From positions 28,620 through 92,619 of the forward strand of contig JAJRBZ010000058.1 in NCBI GenBank assembly GCA_028679185.1: DNA of 64,000 bases, given 5' to 3'. The stretch is from Methanoregula sp. (GTDB taxonomy: Archaea > Halobacteriota > Methanomicrobia > Methanomicrobiales > Methanospirillaceae). The notes under the pieces were generated by a model, which saw nothing but the letters and a program-made list of their open reading frames with translations, had not been told where the DNA came from and did no database searches. Each line of letters opens with the position of its first letter. Position 1 is the stretch's first letter. Below, piece by piece: positions 1 to 9,637 of this stretch. The translations under genes and the position numbers were made by a program.

Positions 1-99
1 AAACCAACCCGGCAGGGTGCTGAAATCGCTGCCATCCAGGCTATCGCTGATAAAAATGCAGAAAAATATGCCATCGATATTAAACTTAAAAAAGAATAA
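1..99 (+). CDS. C-terminal end of an unidentified protein (partial)
   Basis: Frame 1 is open from the window edge to the TAA at 97-99 and gives 32 residues rich in Ala, Ile and Lys, ending in KLKKE. The start lies outside the window. A T-run follows at 112-119, which suits an archaeal terminator. The tail is too short for me to recognise a family. It reads as a cytosolic protein, with no membrane or metal motif visible in the fragment. Confidence 0.6.
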   Translation, partial: KPTRQGAEIAAIQAIADKNAEKYAIDIKLKKE

Positions 100-111
100 A
101 TAATTATTGTC

Positions 112-119
112 TTTTTTTT
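112..119 (+). terminator. Poly-T terminator
   Basis: Eight consecutive T follow the stop codon of the truncated gene by 12 nt. Archaeal RNA polymerase terminates on such T-runs without needing a hairpin. Assignment is by position and composition only. Confidence 0.45.
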
Positions 120-214
120 ACCTGTAATGATCCCTGCTGCTTCCGGATACCAGGGAATTATCTGGCGGATATCAACAATGTTAATAGGGGGCAGGGAAAC
201 ATTAGTAAGAGACC

Positions 215-288
215 GGGCTCGTGGTCTAGTCGGTTATGACGTCGCCCTTACACGGCGGAGGTCGCCGGTTCGAATCCGGCCGGGCCCA
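215..288 (+). tRNA. tRNA-Val (anticodon UAC)
   Basis: The 74-nt sequence folds as a standard tRNA. The 7-bp acceptor GGGCTCG pairs with CGGGCCC with one G-T wobble. The anticodon stem TCGCC/GGCGG encloses the 7-nt loop CTTACAC, giving anticodon UAC, which reads valine GUA/GUG codons. The T arm has the GGTTCGAATCC core, and the discriminator base is A at 288. No CCA is encoded and there is no intron. A run of T follows at 309-317. Confidence 0.95.
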
Positions 289-308
289 TGGTATTTTCAG
301 GTCCTCTG

Positions 309-317
309 TTTTTTTTT
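309..317 (+). terminator. Poly-T terminator after tRNA-Val
   Basis: Nine consecutive T start 20 nt downstream of the tRNA 3' end, the usual form of an archaeal tRNA terminator. Confidence 0.5.
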
Positions 318-662
318 AATCTGAAAAATCAGCGGCAGGGAAACTCAAAAATTAATGTTAGTCTGAATCTTACCTCAACACGACGATCAGGCTCGCATTT
401 ACGAAAGAAAAAAGGGTAAATATTGCCGGTCATTGTTAAATATTTTTGTCGCTCTGATTTCATGCAGGTTCTCATGCTCCATACGTCATAATGCAACCGG
501 AGAAATTAATATCGCAATTCGCACAGTATTAAAAGAAACAACATATGGGTCAGATTGCGATACAACGTCCCATTCAGACATCTGTAGCTGCTGGTCGAAT
601 CCAGTCATTCCACCAGGTAATTCCTGTGTATATTACAATAAAAAAGATTTGAAAATTACCGG
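318..662. other. Intergenic stretch with no supported gene
   Basis: This gap between tRNA-Val and the convergent FKBP gene holds only short open frames, including one of 97 codons at 433-726 that runs into the FKBP 3' end antisense and has a Cys/Ser-rich, non-protein-like composition. I see no repeat, no strong ribosome-binding site and no RNA motif that I can name. Confidence 0.5.
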
Positions 663-1229
663 TTATTTCTGGTTAATCGATACAAGCCTTATAGAGAAAG
701 TAAGGTTCTGCCCAGCCAGTTCATGATTCTCATCCAAAATAACCGTCGAAGCCGTAACATTAATGACTTTTACCGTACTGACTGTCCCCTCGGTTGTACT
801 TCGGATGGAATAGTACTGTCCTTCTAAAGGAGTTACGTTAACAGGGAATATTGACCGGTTCAGGACATGAACAAGTGAACTGTTGTACAATCCGTACGCT
901 TTTTCAGAAGGAATCCTGACTGTCTTTGACTCATTTACCGCCATTCCGGTGACGGCTTGTTCAAAACCCGAAATCACCATCCCCTCCCCAAGGGTAAACG
1001 TCAACAGTTTAGCATCCACGTTTGAGTCAAAAATGGTACCATTATCCAGTGTTCCCGTATAATAGACACTTACGGTATCACCAGTCTTTGCGACAAACGG
1101 ATTGAATAATGCAATTACGATAATAGCAATAATAACAATTCCCGTTGCCGCCAAAATTCCATATCGGACCTGCTTTTTTTTCCGGGCGACAACTGCTTCT
1201 TTACCCTTGATTTTTTCTGATTTCTTCAT
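663..1229 (-). CDS. Membrane-anchored FKBP-type peptidyl-prolyl isomerase
   Basis: The 188-residue protein is an FKBP-family peptidyl-prolyl cis-trans isomerase, expected to help proteins fold on the outer face of the membrane. A basic N-terminus and one membrane segment (about residues 23-43) precede the FKBP core, which starts near residue 50 with the typical DTVSVYYTGTLDNGTIFDS stretch and continues with a GMVISGFEQAVTGM segment. The AYG motif near 111 opens an insert-in-flap region, as in SlyD-like long FKBPs. I chose the ATG at 1229 because translation then begins MKKSEKIK, a normal anchor N-terminus; the 18 codons upstream look unrelated. It converges on the tRNA side and is monocistronic. 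Confidence 0.85.
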   Translation of the reverse strand: MKKSEKIKGKEAVVARKKKQVRYGILAATGIVIIAIIVIALFNPFVAKTGDTVSVYYTGTLDNGTIFDSNVDAKLLTFTLGEGMVISGFEQAVTGMAVNESKTVRIPSEKAYGLYNSSLVHVLNRSIFPVNVTPLEGQYYSIRSTTEGTVSTVKVINVTASTVILDENHELAGQNLTFSIRLVSINQK

Positions 1230-1470
1230 AGTGCTCGTATACACAATAATCCTGTACCCATATACTTGTTGACTCAGGAACACCTAATAGAAAAGCAAGC
1301 AAGAGGATTTTTCATTGCACCCACGTCAGATGAACTGGACCTGATATTCCTGTTGGATTAATGCTCCTGCCATTTTATCATTACTTCACAGGCATAGGTC
1401 AAAGATTTGATCAGCTCTATCACGATTGCACTGTATTTATACATTCACAACGCACGTAGTGATGTTGAAT

Positions 1471-2364
1471 ATGTCTGATGAGGTAAGAGTTGCAGATGTC
1501 GCCGGTAAGAAAGTCCAGTGGGACCCGGCACAGATGCGCAAAATCCAGGAACATCCCTGTTTTTCTGAAAAGGCATGCCACGCATTCGGGCGTTGTCATA
1601 TTCCGGTAGCACCCAAATGCAACATCCAGTGTAACTACTGTATTCGTGACTTTGACTGCGTGAATGAGAGCCGCCCCGGTGTCACCACAAAAGTTCTAAA
1701 TCCTGATGAATCCATGGATTTGGTCAAAAAAGTTGTGGACAAATACAATTATATCAAGGTCGTCGGTATTGCCGGGCCAGGAGAGCCGCTTGCAAATGAA
1801 GAGACGTTTGAAACGCTCCGCCGCCTTCATGAGCAGTACCCCAACGTCATTAAGTGTATCAGTACAAACGGTCTGTTGCTTCCGGAAAAGATCGACCTGC
1901 TCCAGAAATACGATGTTGGGAATATCACAGTAACCCTGAACGCTATTGACCCCGAGATTGGCGCTAAAATCTATCAGTTTATCGATTATAAGGGAAAGCG
2001 CTATACAGGGATAGAAGGTGCAAAAATACTCCTCTCCCAGCAGTTAAAAGGTATTGAAGAAGCTGTAAAGCGACACATGATTGTAAAAATCAACACGGTC
2101 TATATTCCGGGCATCAACGACGACCATATTCCGGAAATTGCAAAAAAAGTTGGCAAGATGGGGGTCTATACCTTTAACGTAATCCCCCTTATAGCACAAT
2201 ACAAATTTGCAGATATTACACCACCAACACCGGAAATGAAGCGCAAAATGCAGGATGTATGCGGGAAATATGTCAAACAGATGCGCCATTGCCAGCGGTG
2301 CCGGGCAGATGCAATCGGAAAGCTTGGGCACGATATTCAGGCGTGCCTGTATGAAAATAAATAA
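1471..2364 (+). CDS. nifB: NifB-like radical SAM protein
   Basis: This 297-residue radical SAM enzyme matches the core of NifB, which builds the 8Fe carbide precursor NifB-co of nitrogenase cofactor. The SAM-cluster motif is C50-x3-C54-x2-C57. Further conserved cysteines (C30, C36, C42, C62) and the C-terminal CQRCRADAIGKLG segment are also NifB hallmarks. Methanogen NifB lacks the C-terminal NifX domain of bacterial forms, and that is true here. No other nif gene lies in the window. A nitrogenase role is therefore inferred; methanogens also keep NifB-like genes apart from the nif operon. ATG 1471 is preferred; another ATG lies 9 nt upstream. A T-rich run follows the stop. Confidence 0.85.
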   Translation: MSDEVRVADVAGKKVQWDPAQMRKIQEHPCFSEKACHAFGRCHIPVAPKCNIQCNYCIRDFDCVNESRPGVTTKVLNPDESMDLVKKVVDKYNYIKVVGIAGPGEPLANEETFETLRRLHEQYPNVIKCISTNGLLLPEKIDLLQKYDVGNITVTLNAIDPEIGAKIYQFIDYKGKRYTGIEGAKILLSQQLKGIEEAVKRHMIVKINTVYIPGINDDHIPEIAKKVGKMGVYTFNVIPLIAQYKFADITPPTPEMKRKMQDVCGKYVKQMRHCQRCRADAIGKLGHDIQACLYENK

Positions 2365-2367
2365 TTC

Positions 2368-2386
2368 TTTTTTTTCTTATTTTCAC
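2368..2386 (+). terminator. T-rich terminator after the NifB-like gene
   Basis: A tract of almost pure T with two interrupting C/A positions begins just after the stop codon and suits archaeal intrinsic termination. Confidence 0.35.
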
Positions 2387-2517
2387 TTCTTGCCCAAAAA
2401 GAGAGCGCTGTTCGCAAATTTATTCTGGCACAGTCTATCCTTTTCATAACAGTTTACCCATTGTATTAAATTCATATGAATTGGAAAAAAAGCCGGATAA
2501 AAGAGCAGGGATATAAT

Positions 2518-3000
2518 TTAGTTAAGAATAGTTGTGAATGGTTGGGGTGTTCTTTCAAACATGCTGCGTAATGTCATGATCCGGTTCAACTCATCGATAA
2601 CCGTTTGCAATGAGGGAGGTATCGCAGAGTCCTCAGCGTTTACTGTCTTGCTATGGTAACTTATAGAGTATTTTATCACATCGACACTGCCGTGTCGAGC
2701 CGAATAATTCCCTTCCAGCATCGAAAACTGTGATTTATTAAAAATCATGTTAATTCTATCAATATCCGACTGGTTCAGCTCAATCTCGCGATTAATGTCC
2801 TTTCCTGATACAACAGCGACACCGTTGTCAAAGATGACTAAACGATCATTAAAGCCGGCGAACCCCCCAGTACGGTAATAATCAACCAATACAGCAGGTA
2901 CCAGGGGGTGTGATACAGGAGGAGTTTTCGAACCAAGACAACCGGATACTATTATTATCGCAATAATTAAAAGTCCGAGCAACACCAGCCATTTCTTCAT
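2518..3000 (-). CDS. Predicted lipoprotein, unknown function
   Basis: The 160-residue protein starts with MKKW, a hydrophobic stretch (residues 5-18) and a lipobox VSGC with the acylated cysteine at residue 21, so it should be a membrane-anchored outer-face lipoprotein. The remaining 140 residues are a soluble domain with a repeated beta-strand look, and I do not recognise a family. A ribosome-binding site (GAAGGA) lies about 5 nt upstream of ATG 3000. The gene sits 38 nt downstream of the small protein at 3039-3368 on the same strand and may be co-transcribed with it. Confidence 0.7.
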   Translation of the reverse strand: MKKWLVLLGLLIIAIIIVSGCLGSKTPPVSHPLVPAVLVDYYRTGGFAGFNDRLVIFDNGVAVVSGKDINREIELNQSDIDRINMIFNKSQFSMLEGNYSARHGSVDVIKYSISYHSKTVNAEDSAIPPSLQTVIDELNRIMTLRSMFERTPQPFTTILN

Positions 3001-3038
3001 AAAATCCTTCTTTTTCCTTTAAGTCAAAATTTATCATG

Positions 3039-3368
3039 CTATATTTGAACAACATCGATTTTTGAAGATTTTGCTGCTGCCTTTCGTTCCGGAAGGACCT
3101 CTTCAAGGGCTTTGATCAGACTGTCAACTTTTTCATTTGCAAACACAGCTTTGAATGCAGCCAGCTCAGCGGCATTCATGATCATGATGCCCTTTTTCTT
3201 CATGGGAAGACCGTGTTCACCTATCGGATTGATGTCTATGGCAAGGGATGCAGCCCTGTTCTTTGTTGCAGGGAGTCTGATAATGGAAACACCTTTTACC
3301 GAAGTGTTTTTACGCTCCCAGTCCTGTCCCTCTTCAATAAATGTTTTGAGAGTTTGTGTTAATTCCAT
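3039..3368 (-). CDS. Conserved small cytosolic protein, unknown function
   Basis: The protein has 109 residues, no signal peptide and no cysteine motif. It alternates basic strands (KGVSIIRLPATKNRAAS) with a C-terminal helix and a Lys-rich tail, an arrangement seen in small nucleic-acid-binding proteins; that is only an impression. No ribosome-binding site precedes ATG 3368, but a TATA-like TTATATATT lies about 21 nt upstream on the same strand, so the mRNA may be leaderless. It probably leads a two-gene unit with the lipoprotein downstream. Confidence 0.65.
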   Translation of the reverse strand: MELTQTLKTFIEEGQDWERKNTSVKGVSIIRLPATKNRAASLAIDINPIGEHGLPMKKKGIMIMNAAELAAFKAVFANEKVDSLIKALEEVLPERKAAAKSSKIDVVQI

Positions 3369-3380
3369 AAAAAGAACTAT

Positions 3381-3391
3381 TGATTTATATA
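3381..3391 (-). promoter_or_regulatory. TATA-like box for the 3039-3368 gene
   Basis: The segment reads as an AT-only TATA element on the minus strand. Its distance to the ATG (roughly 20 nt) would place transcription start at or next to the start codon, consistent with the missing ribosome-binding site. Confidence 0.4.
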
Positions 3392-3529
3392 TTAAAAGGC
3401 TATTCGTTGTGATTCGAAAGTGCTTTCAATTCGTAAAACGTCTGACTGTTTGCCTTAACCGACTGCATTGATTACAAGACATGTCATACATGAAACAGTT
3501 ACAGTTGTTCACTGACTACGGGATTGATC

Positions 3530-4378
3530 ATGCCAGAAATAATCCTATCTCATAACCAGCAATTTTCGCTCGATCAGACACTCGGTTGCGGACAGGTGTT
3601 CAGATGGGATCGAACCGGGAATGGATGGTGGTATGGTGTCGTGGGGGAAAGGGTTATCAGAATACGAAAGGACGGTTCCCGGCTTATTTTTAAAGGCGCG
3701 CCATCATCATTGATTATCAAGTATTTTTCACTTGATCTGGATCTCCGCCCTATCCTGACATCCATTGACCAGGATCCTTTCATCCATGCTGCGATTAATC
3801 AATGTACCGGACTCCGTTTGATCCGGCAGCCAAAATGGGAGTGCCTCGTCTCTTACATATGTTCGACAAACTCCAATATTCCCATGATACGTCGTCGGAT
3901 TGCAACTATTGCACAACAGTTCGGGAAAGAAATTACTTTTGAAGAGAAGACCTATTTTTCCTTTCCCGATCCTTTTGCCATCTCATGTTCAGGAGGGTAT
4001 GCAATCTCCGACTGTAAACTGGGTTACCGTACCCCTTATGTCCTTGATACTGCCTGTAAGATTGCTGATGTCAGAAAGTGGGAGGATACCATCACTGCAT
4101 TGCCCTACGAGGATGCACGCCGCCAACTGATGAAACTGCCGGGAGTAGGACCCAAGGCTGCTGACTGCATACTCCTCTTTGCCTTCCAGAAATACGAGGC
4201 ATTCCCGGTAGATGTCTGGATTCGCCGGATAATGCAACACAACTATATAAAAACCCTGAGTACCAGTTCGGCGCTCACGACAAAGGAATACGAAACAATA
4301 CGACGTTTTGCAAAAAGTCACTTCGGTGAGTATTGCGGATACGCGCAGGAATACCTGTATGCTGCACGTGAAAGGTAA
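3530..4378 (+). CDS. ogg: 8-oxoguanine DNA glycosylase (OGG1-type)
   Basis: This 282-residue helix-hairpin-helix GPD glycosylase/lyase should excise 8-oxoguanine in base excision repair. An N-terminal OGG_N-like domain (residues 1-100, with LGCGQVFRW) precedes the HhH-GPD domain. The hairpin LPGVGPKAAD carries the catalytic lysine K209, and the catalytic aspartate is D228 in FPVDVW. Length and order match the eukaryotic/archaeal OGG1 (Ogg1 family) form rather than AGOG. ATG 3530 is preferred over the TTG six nt upstream. It converges on the ahcY gene. The window also carries endonuclease IV, UvdE, DinB and Nre, so it is rich in repair genes. Confidence 0.9.
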   Translation: MPEIILSHNQQFSLDQTLGCGQVFRWDRTGNGWWYGVVGERVIRIRKDGSRLIFKGAPSSLIIKYFSLDLDLRPILTSIDQDPFIHAAINQCTGLRLIRQPKWECLVSYICSTNSNIPMIRRRIATIAQQFGKEITFEEKTYFSFPDPFAISCSGGYAISDCKLGYRTPYVLDTACKIADVRKWEDTITALPYEDARRQLMKLPGVGPKAADCILLFAFQKYEAFPVDVWIRRIMQHNYIKTLSTSSALTTKEYETIRRFAKSHFGEYCGYAQEYLYAARER

Positions 4379-4400
4379 CCAAAAGAGGTATGATGATAGA

Positions 4401-5627
4401 TTATGTTCCGATATCCCAGCTGCAGAGATATTTTTTCTGTTTTTCTGTCATCTTATCTATTGAGAGTCCAAGCGATGAGAGTTTAAGGTTGGCAACCTGT
4501 TCATCAATCTCCTGCGGGACTTCATAGACACCACCTTTGAGAGTCCCGCCGAACTTTGCGATATATTCGGTGCAGAGTGCCTGAAGAGCAAAACTCAGGT
4601 CCATCACTTCAATCGGGTGACCCATGCCTTTGGGAGTCGCGAGATTAACAAGTCGTCCTTCAGCAAGAACATGAACCGCTTTTCCTTTCAAAAAGAATGT
4701 CTCGATACCTTCACGTTGAATAACCTTTTCCGCATTCCTGTGAAGCCACTCGATATCAATCTCGACATTGAAATGCCCGGCATTTGATAAAATCGCGCCA
4801 TCTTTTAATATTTTGAAATGCCTCCCATTCATAACACCGATATTGCCGGTAGTAGTGATGAAGATATCACCACGTGCTGCAGCCTCGTCCATGGTCATGA
4901 CATGAAAACCATCCATATGTGCCTCAAGTGCCCGGCGCGGATCAATCTCGGTAATAATGACTTTTGCTCCAAGGCCATGGGCCTTTTTCGCAAGCCCGCG
5001 ACCACAATACCCATATCCGGCAACTACCACGTACTTTCCGGCTATCAGCGTATTTGTGGTAATCATTATCGATGCAAGCGCACTCTCCCCTGTCCCATGA
5101 ACATTATCAAAGAAACGCTTCATCGGAGTATCATTGACTGCGACAACGGGAAACCGGAGTTTTTTTTCAGCTGCCATCGAACGGAGTCGGTGTATACCAG
5201 TCGTCGTTTCCTCACAACCTCCTATAACTTTTTTGAGAAGATCGCGTCGTTTTGTATGAATATAGTGGATTAAATCCATGCCATCATCGATTGTTATGAC
5301 CGGCTTTGCATCGAGAACGAGGTTAATTGCTGCATAATATTCTTCGACAGTACAGGCACGTTTTGCGTAGCAGTGGACATTTTTTACTGTATTAAGAGCA
5401 TCTGCAACATCATCCTGCGTCGAGAGAGGATTACAGCCAGTTATGTGCACCTCAGCTCCCCCGGCAGCGAGTGTGGAGACAAGGTTTGCGGTTTTGGCCT
5501 CAACATGGAGTGCCATTCCGATAGTCATACCGGCAAACGGCTTCTCCTTCTCAAATCTTTTTCTTATAGCTGCAAGTACCGGCATATACTGCGCAGCCCA
5601 CTCTATCTTAAGCAGTCCTGTACTCAT
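4401..5627 (-). CDS. ahcY: S-adenosyl(inosyl)homocysteine hydrolase
   Basis: The 408-residue enzyme reversibly hydrolyses S-adenosylhomocysteine, removing the inhibitory product of SAM-dependent methylation. It has the NAD-binding motif GYGYCGRG (204-211), the DDG at 114-116, ETTTG at 140-144 and the ND/KR residues near 165-171. In methanogens this family has been shown to prefer S-inosylhomocysteine after deamination of SAH, so either substrate is possible. The length lacks the insert of eukaryotic forms, as usual in archaea. The ATG at 5627 has a good ribosome-binding site (AAGGAG) about 5 nt upstream. It is monocistronic and divergent from hisF. Confidence 0.93.
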   Translation of the reverse strand: MSTGLLKIEWAAQYMPVLAAIRKRFEKEKPFAGMTIGMALHVEAKTANLVSTLAAGGAEVHITGCNPLSTQDDVADALNTVKNVHCYAKRACTVEEYYAAINLVLDAKPVITIDDGMDLIHYIHTKRRDLLKKVIGGCEETTTGIHRLRSMAAEKKLRFPVVAVNDTPMKRFFDNVHGTGESALASIMITTNTLIAGKYVVVAGYGYCGRGLAKKAHGLGAKVIITEIDPRRALEAHMDGFHVMTMDEAAARGDIFITTTGNIGVMNGRHFKILKDGAILSNAGHFNVEIDIEWLHRNAEKVIQREGIETFFLKGKAVHVLAEGRLVNLATPKGMGHPIEVMDLSFALQALCTEYIAKFGGTLKGGVYEVPQEIDEQVANLKLSSLGLSIDKMTEKQKKYLCSWDIGT

Positions 5628-5790
5628 GATACTCCTTGTCGGGGGTGCTTTACCTGAACCTTCCCGGTATTAATGTACCCTATGAGTACGCACGCCAAGT
5701 TACATAAAAACTCCCAAAAAATCCATTCCAGCAACACATTCCTGACGGTTTGGGGAAACGTAGATAGGGCTTGCACCCCAAGATTTATCT

Positions 5791-6597
5791 ATGGTGCTCA
5801 CACGACGGATAATCCCCTGCCTTGACCTCAAGGATGGCAGGGTTGTCAAAGGGACACATTTTGTTTCGCTCCGTGATGCCGGAGACCCTGTAAAGCTTGC
5901 ACAACGCTACAACGAGCAGGGTGCGGATGAAGTAGTCTTTTTGGATATCACCGCTTCCCAACAGAAACGCGGTACCATCGTCGAACTGATCAAGCGGGCA
6001 GCAGACGAGCTATTCCTGCCGCTGACTGTTGGCGGGGGCATCCGCTCACTTGACGATATCCAGCAGATCCTGCGTGCGGGTGCGGATAAGGTGAGTATTA
6101 ACACAAGTGCGGTGCACGATCCTACTCTTATCACCCGATCCGCTGAGTCGTTCGGCACCCAGTGCATCGTTGTTGCTATAGATGTGCGCAGGAACCTTTC
6201 ACATAATTCTGATGCTATACCAGTACAGCTTCCAAATGGGAATTCCTGTTGGTACGAAGTGGTTATTTATGGAGGGAGTAAACCAACCGGTATCGATGCA
6301 ATTGCCTGGGCGAAAGAGGCAGAAGGGCGGGGCGCCGGGGAAATCCTGCTCACCAGCATGGAGACTGATGGTACGAAGAATGGCTTTGATATCCCCATCA
6401 CAGCGGCAATATCTGACGCAATAGGAATTCCCCTCGTCGCAAGCGGTGGTGTAGGTACTCTGGAGCATTTCTATGAAGGTTTTACTGCAGGAAAGGCAGA
6501 CGCCTGTCTTGCCGCGAGTATCTTCCACTACGGCGAATTTACTGTCCGTGATGTAAAAGAGTATCTTAAAGGTCGGGGAATCCCGGTACGGCTCTGA
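5791..6597 (+). CDS. hisF: Imidazole glycerol phosphate synthase subunit HisF
   Basis: The 268-residue (beta/alpha)8 barrel is the cyclase subunit of histidine biosynthesis, using ammonia from HisH to form imidazole glycerol phosphate and AICAR. The two catalytic aspartates are D12 (PCLDLKDG) and D131 (VVAIDVRR), and the phosphate-binding GGGIRS and ASGGVG loops are present. hisH is not adjacent. The 3' end overlaps that of pheT on the opposite strand by 32 bp, so the two transcripts are convergent and antisense at their tails. Confidence 0.96.
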   Translation: MVLTRRIIPCLDLKDGRVVKGTHFVSLRDAGDPVKLAQRYNEQGADEVVFLDITASQQKRGTIVELIKRAADELFLPLTVGGGIRSLDDIQQILRAGADKVSINTSAVHDPTLITRSAESFGTQCIVVAIDVRRNLSHNSDAIPVQLPNGNSCWYEVVIYGGSKPTGIDAIAWAKEAEGRGAGEILLTSMETDGTKNGFDIPITAAISDAIGIPLVASGGVGTLEHFYEGFTAGKADACLAASIFHYGEFTVRDVKEYLKGRGIPVRL

Positions 6598-8194
6598 GAT
6601 CGAGCTCAAACGCTGCTACAGGATGCTCCAGTTCAAAGGCATTCAGGACGGCGGGGTGTATCTCTCCAAAAATCCCGGCTTTTTTTCCACTGATGTAAAT
6701 ATCCCCTCTTCTGCCATCAATGAATGCCGGATCTTCTGATTCCTGAATGGTATATCCAATGGAGAGTTCGTGTAAAACTGCATCTGCACATGCATATGCT
6801 TCGGAGAAATCGGCACCTGCATGGGTACTGATACCGGCTGCCTGCTGGTGGGTGATACAGGAATGCACAACATCACCAACGGAAAAGATCCGCTGAGGTA
6901 GTTCCCGGTGCCGGTTGATGGCCAGGAATTCGAGGAGCAGAGGAATAAGATCAGTTCTTACTTCAGTATTTTCGGTGCTGATAGGATGGAGAACACGGAG
7001 GACATCCCCACGTTCCGGCCGCTGCATCCTTTTAAACTGCGTCTCTCCGTTTGTCAGGGTAAATGGCATCACTTCAAGATATCCCAGCCCGCAGAAAACG
7101 CCCCGAACGAGACCCGCAAGAACCTGAACCGGATGCGGTTTCCCGACAGTAAAGGTCGCAGGAGGCTTTGCCTGGATATTTTCATAACCATATGCTATAG
7201 CGACATCCTCAAAGATATCCCAGTTATGCATGATATCTGCGCGAAAACAGGGTACCTGGACCCTTACCGTGTCCGCCCCTGCCTGCTGTGCACCAAATCG
7301 CATCTTCTCCAAAAGCGTTGCCATTTCCTGTGCAGAAAGGGTGAACCCGAGGAGATTGCTGCACTCCCTGACACTCACGATCCGTTCGACAGGAGCAAGG
7401 GTCGGTGTCTGGACATTGTTGATCTCAACACTTTCAATGGCACACCCTGCCTCTGCCATCGCCGTACAGATAATATTAACAGCGTCACTAACCGCTTTTC
7501 TATCAGTCCCTGTTGTGTCAAGAAGGATATTTTTTGTATCGATGGTCACCCGGGTCCGCTCGCCGTTAATGATCGGTGGAAATGAAAGGACATTGTCATC
7601 ATCATCAACGATGAGCGGAAAGAGCGGGAAGTCTTTTACAATCTTTGCATAATCCCTGCCTTTAGGATGTTTTTCAAGGATTTCATCCATTGACATCAGT
7701 TCGGAAAAGTCAAGCGGGACGAACTTTCGGCTGCGTGGCGATGCAATATAGTGGAACGGGGGCTTGACGGTATCGAGGTCATGGATACCGATAGCTACTT
7801 TACTCCTGCCCCTGCCCAGCGCCCAGTGCAGAGATTCCTGAAGGGCCATGATGCTCTGGATCGATTCATCATCGAATGCAATCCCGCGAATAACCGCAGC
7901 TCCAAGTACCGGGCGGATGAGAGCAAGAGCAGGATCGATAGTGAACGAAATACCTGATGGTTTGACAGTGTATACGGGAAGACCTGGCTCTATCCCGAGG
8001 AAACCCCGCATTGCCCGTGCGACTCCCTCGGGCGAGAAGAGATCCGGCCTATCCGGGAAAAATTCCACGTCCGCATGATCTTCTTCGATACGTTCGACAT
8101 CAGACCCGATCATTGCAATCTTTGCGAGGATGGTCTTCCTGTCAGCCCTTGTCAACCGTTCGAGATAGCGATAGGGAAGCGAGATGGTGGCCAT
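6566..8194 (-). CDS. pheT: Phenylalanyl-tRNA synthetase subunit beta
   Basis: This 542-residue protein is the archaeal-type short PheT, the tRNA-binding and editing subunit of the heterotetrameric PheRS. It shows the B3/B4 editing region in the first half, a B5 winged-helix region around 270-350 ([25 protein letters not shown]) and a catalytic-like core at the C-terminus. Length matches archaeal rather than bacterial PheT. The start ATG 8194 overlaps the pheS stop in a TGATG arrangement, so translation is coupled. It is the last gene of the endA-trpS-pheS-pheT operon. Confidence 0.95.
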   Translation of the reverse strand: MATISLPYRYLERLTRADRKTILAKIAMIGSDVERIEEDHADVEFFPDRPDLFSPEGVARAMRGFLGIEPGLPVYTVKPSGISFTIDPALALIRPVLGAAVIRGIAFDDESIQSIMALQESLHWALGRGRSKVAIGIHDLDTVKPPFHYIASPRSRKFVPLDFSELMSMDEILEKHPKGRDYAKIVKDFPLFPLIVDDDDNVLSFPPIINGERTRVTIDTKNILLDTTGTDRKAVSDAVNIICTAMAEAGCAIESVEINNVQTPTLAPVERIVSVRECSNLLGFTLSAQEMATLLEKMRFGAQQAGADTVRVQVPCFRADIMHNWDIFEDVAIAYGYENIQAKPPATFTVGKPHPVQVLAGLVRGVFCGLGYLEVMPFTLTNGETQFKRMQRPERGDVLRVLHPISTENTEVRTDLIPLLLEFLAINRHRELPQRIFSVGDVVHSCITHQQAAGISTHAGADFSEAYACADAVLHELSIGYTIQESEDPAFIDGRRGDIYISGKKAGIFGEIHPAVLNAFELEHPVAAFELDLRAVPGFPDL

Positions 8195-9636
8195 CACTCA
8201 CCTCCCGTCATACGGTAGAGTGCCGGCGTATTACGCAGGAATGCAATATCACTGTGGTGCAAATGCCGTAAATCTTTGAGACCCAGACGGAGCATGGCAA
8301 TCCGGCTTACGCCTAGACCCCATGCGAGGACAGGGTAATTAATACCAAAAGGCGCTGTTACCTCCTCGCGGAAGACCCCGGCGCCACCCATTTCTATCCA
8401 GCCAATACCATCGGCATAAACCTCGGCGTCAAGACTGGGTTCGGTATAGGGGTAATAGGATGGTTTAAACCGTACACCCTCAAATCCCATGCGATGGTAG
8501 AATTCGCGGAGGATTCCCAGCAGATTGCCGAAATGAACTCCTTCATCCATAACGATTCCCTCGAGTTGTTCAAATTCAGCAAGGTGGGTTGTATCGATCG
8601 TTTCACGACGATATACCCTGCCAATACAAAATGCCTTGACCGGTGGATTTGGGTTCTGTACAAGATGCTGGATTGAAACGCTGGTCGTATGCGTGCGCAG
8701 CACGCACTGTTCTGCCTTCTCCTCCCTCCATATACCACCCCATCCGGTGGAGGACGTATCTCCACCATATTCATGCATAGCTTTGACTTTTTCATACCCT
8801 TTTGGCAGGGGAACGGTTTCCTTAAGATAAAAAGTATCCTGCATCTCCCGCGCAGGATGATCCTGGGGTTGGAAGAGGGCATCGAAATTCCAGTATGACT
8901 GCTGGACGATCCCACCATAGAGCTCGCAAAACCCCATTTCAAGCAGGATTTCGCGCATCTCGGAAATAATTCGCTGGTAGGGATGTATTTTTCCCGGATA
9001 TATCTTCCTTGGAAGTTTCGTCACATCATAACGACGGAGATTTGCATTTTTCCATGAACCTGAAATGATTTGTTCACTGGAGAGAGTCCCCGTCTCTTCA
9101 CGCAGGTCAAGACCCTTCTCTGCATGAGCAAGTCCAAGGGACGTTATAGATATTTCATACCTGACAGTCTCGGACTCCTGCAGGATTCCGCGTTTGATGA
9201 GATCCTTTGTACGCTGACCCCCTGTGATAGGATTTTTCAGAGCGGCTTCATCCTCATCAGTTGAGGGGTTCCCCACTTTAAAGATCATCCCATTATTCAC
9301 GCTGATAAGCCCCTTCTTGCGCAGCTGTCCAAAACCTATCCTGAACGCAGCGCGTTTCTGAAGATCAGCCAGCGAGATGTTATCATGGATAAATCTCAGG
9401 ATTTGCGTCTCGGGAAGTCCATTTTTGAGATATTCATTACCCTCATCTGTATAAAAAAATGCCTTTTCGATAAGCCGTTCAAGGCAGACCAGCCCTTTAT
9501 CCTCCGCAAGGTGTGCCCATTGTACTACAGCTTCCGGTGTCGTATCCAGCATAGTGGCAAGATGGGGGGCATCCGCTTTGTGTTCTTTTACAAGCACCGC
9601 AAGCAAACGTTTCTCATTCTGTGTCAGTTCTGCCAT
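8194..9636 (-). CDS. pheS: Phenylalanyl-tRNA synthetase subunit alpha
   Basis: The 480-residue catalytic class II synthetase subunit has N-terminal winged-helix modules (residues 1-150), then the class II core. Motif 2 is visible as [20 protein letters not shown] and motif 3 as [13 protein letters not shown] near the C-terminus; Thr/Ser-rich TTSVSIQHL belongs to the active-site region. The ATG at 9636 lies one base after the trpS stop region, showing a compact operon. It forms the (alpha beta)2 complex with PheT encoded immediately downstream. Confidence 0.96.
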   Translation of the reverse strand: MAELTQNEKRLLAVLVKEHKADAPHLATMLDTTPEAVVQWAHLAEDKGLVCLERLIEKAFFYTDEGNEYLKNGLPETQILRFIHDNISLADLQKRAAFRIGFGQLRKKGLISVNNGMIFKVGNPSTDEDEAALKNPITGGQRTKDLIKRGILQESETVRYEISITSLGLAHAEKGLDLREETGTLSSEQIISGSWKNANLRRYDVTKLPRKIYPGKIHPYQRIISEMREILLEMGFCELYGGIVQQSYWNFDALFQPQDHPAREMQDTFYLKETVPLPKGYEKVKAMHEYGGDTSSTGWGGIWREEKAEQCVLRTHTTSVSIQHLVQNPNPPVKAFCIGRVYRRETIDTTHLAEFEQLEGIVMDEGVHFGNLLGILREFYHRMGFEGVRFKPSYYPYTEPSLDAEVYADGIGWIEMGGAGVFREEVTAPFGINYPVLAWGLGVSRIAMLRLGLKDLRHLHHSDIAFLRNTPALYRMTGGE

Positions 9637-9637
9637 T

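Noticed and set aside
433-726. 97-codon frame near the tRNA
   Set aside because: It runs antisense into the FKBP 3' end, has a Ser/Cys-rich composition and no start signal.
6908-7585. 225-codon plus-strand frame antisense to pheT
   Set aside because: It lies wholly within the conserved pheT gene, has no ribosome-binding site or known motif, and arises from codon bias of the real gene.
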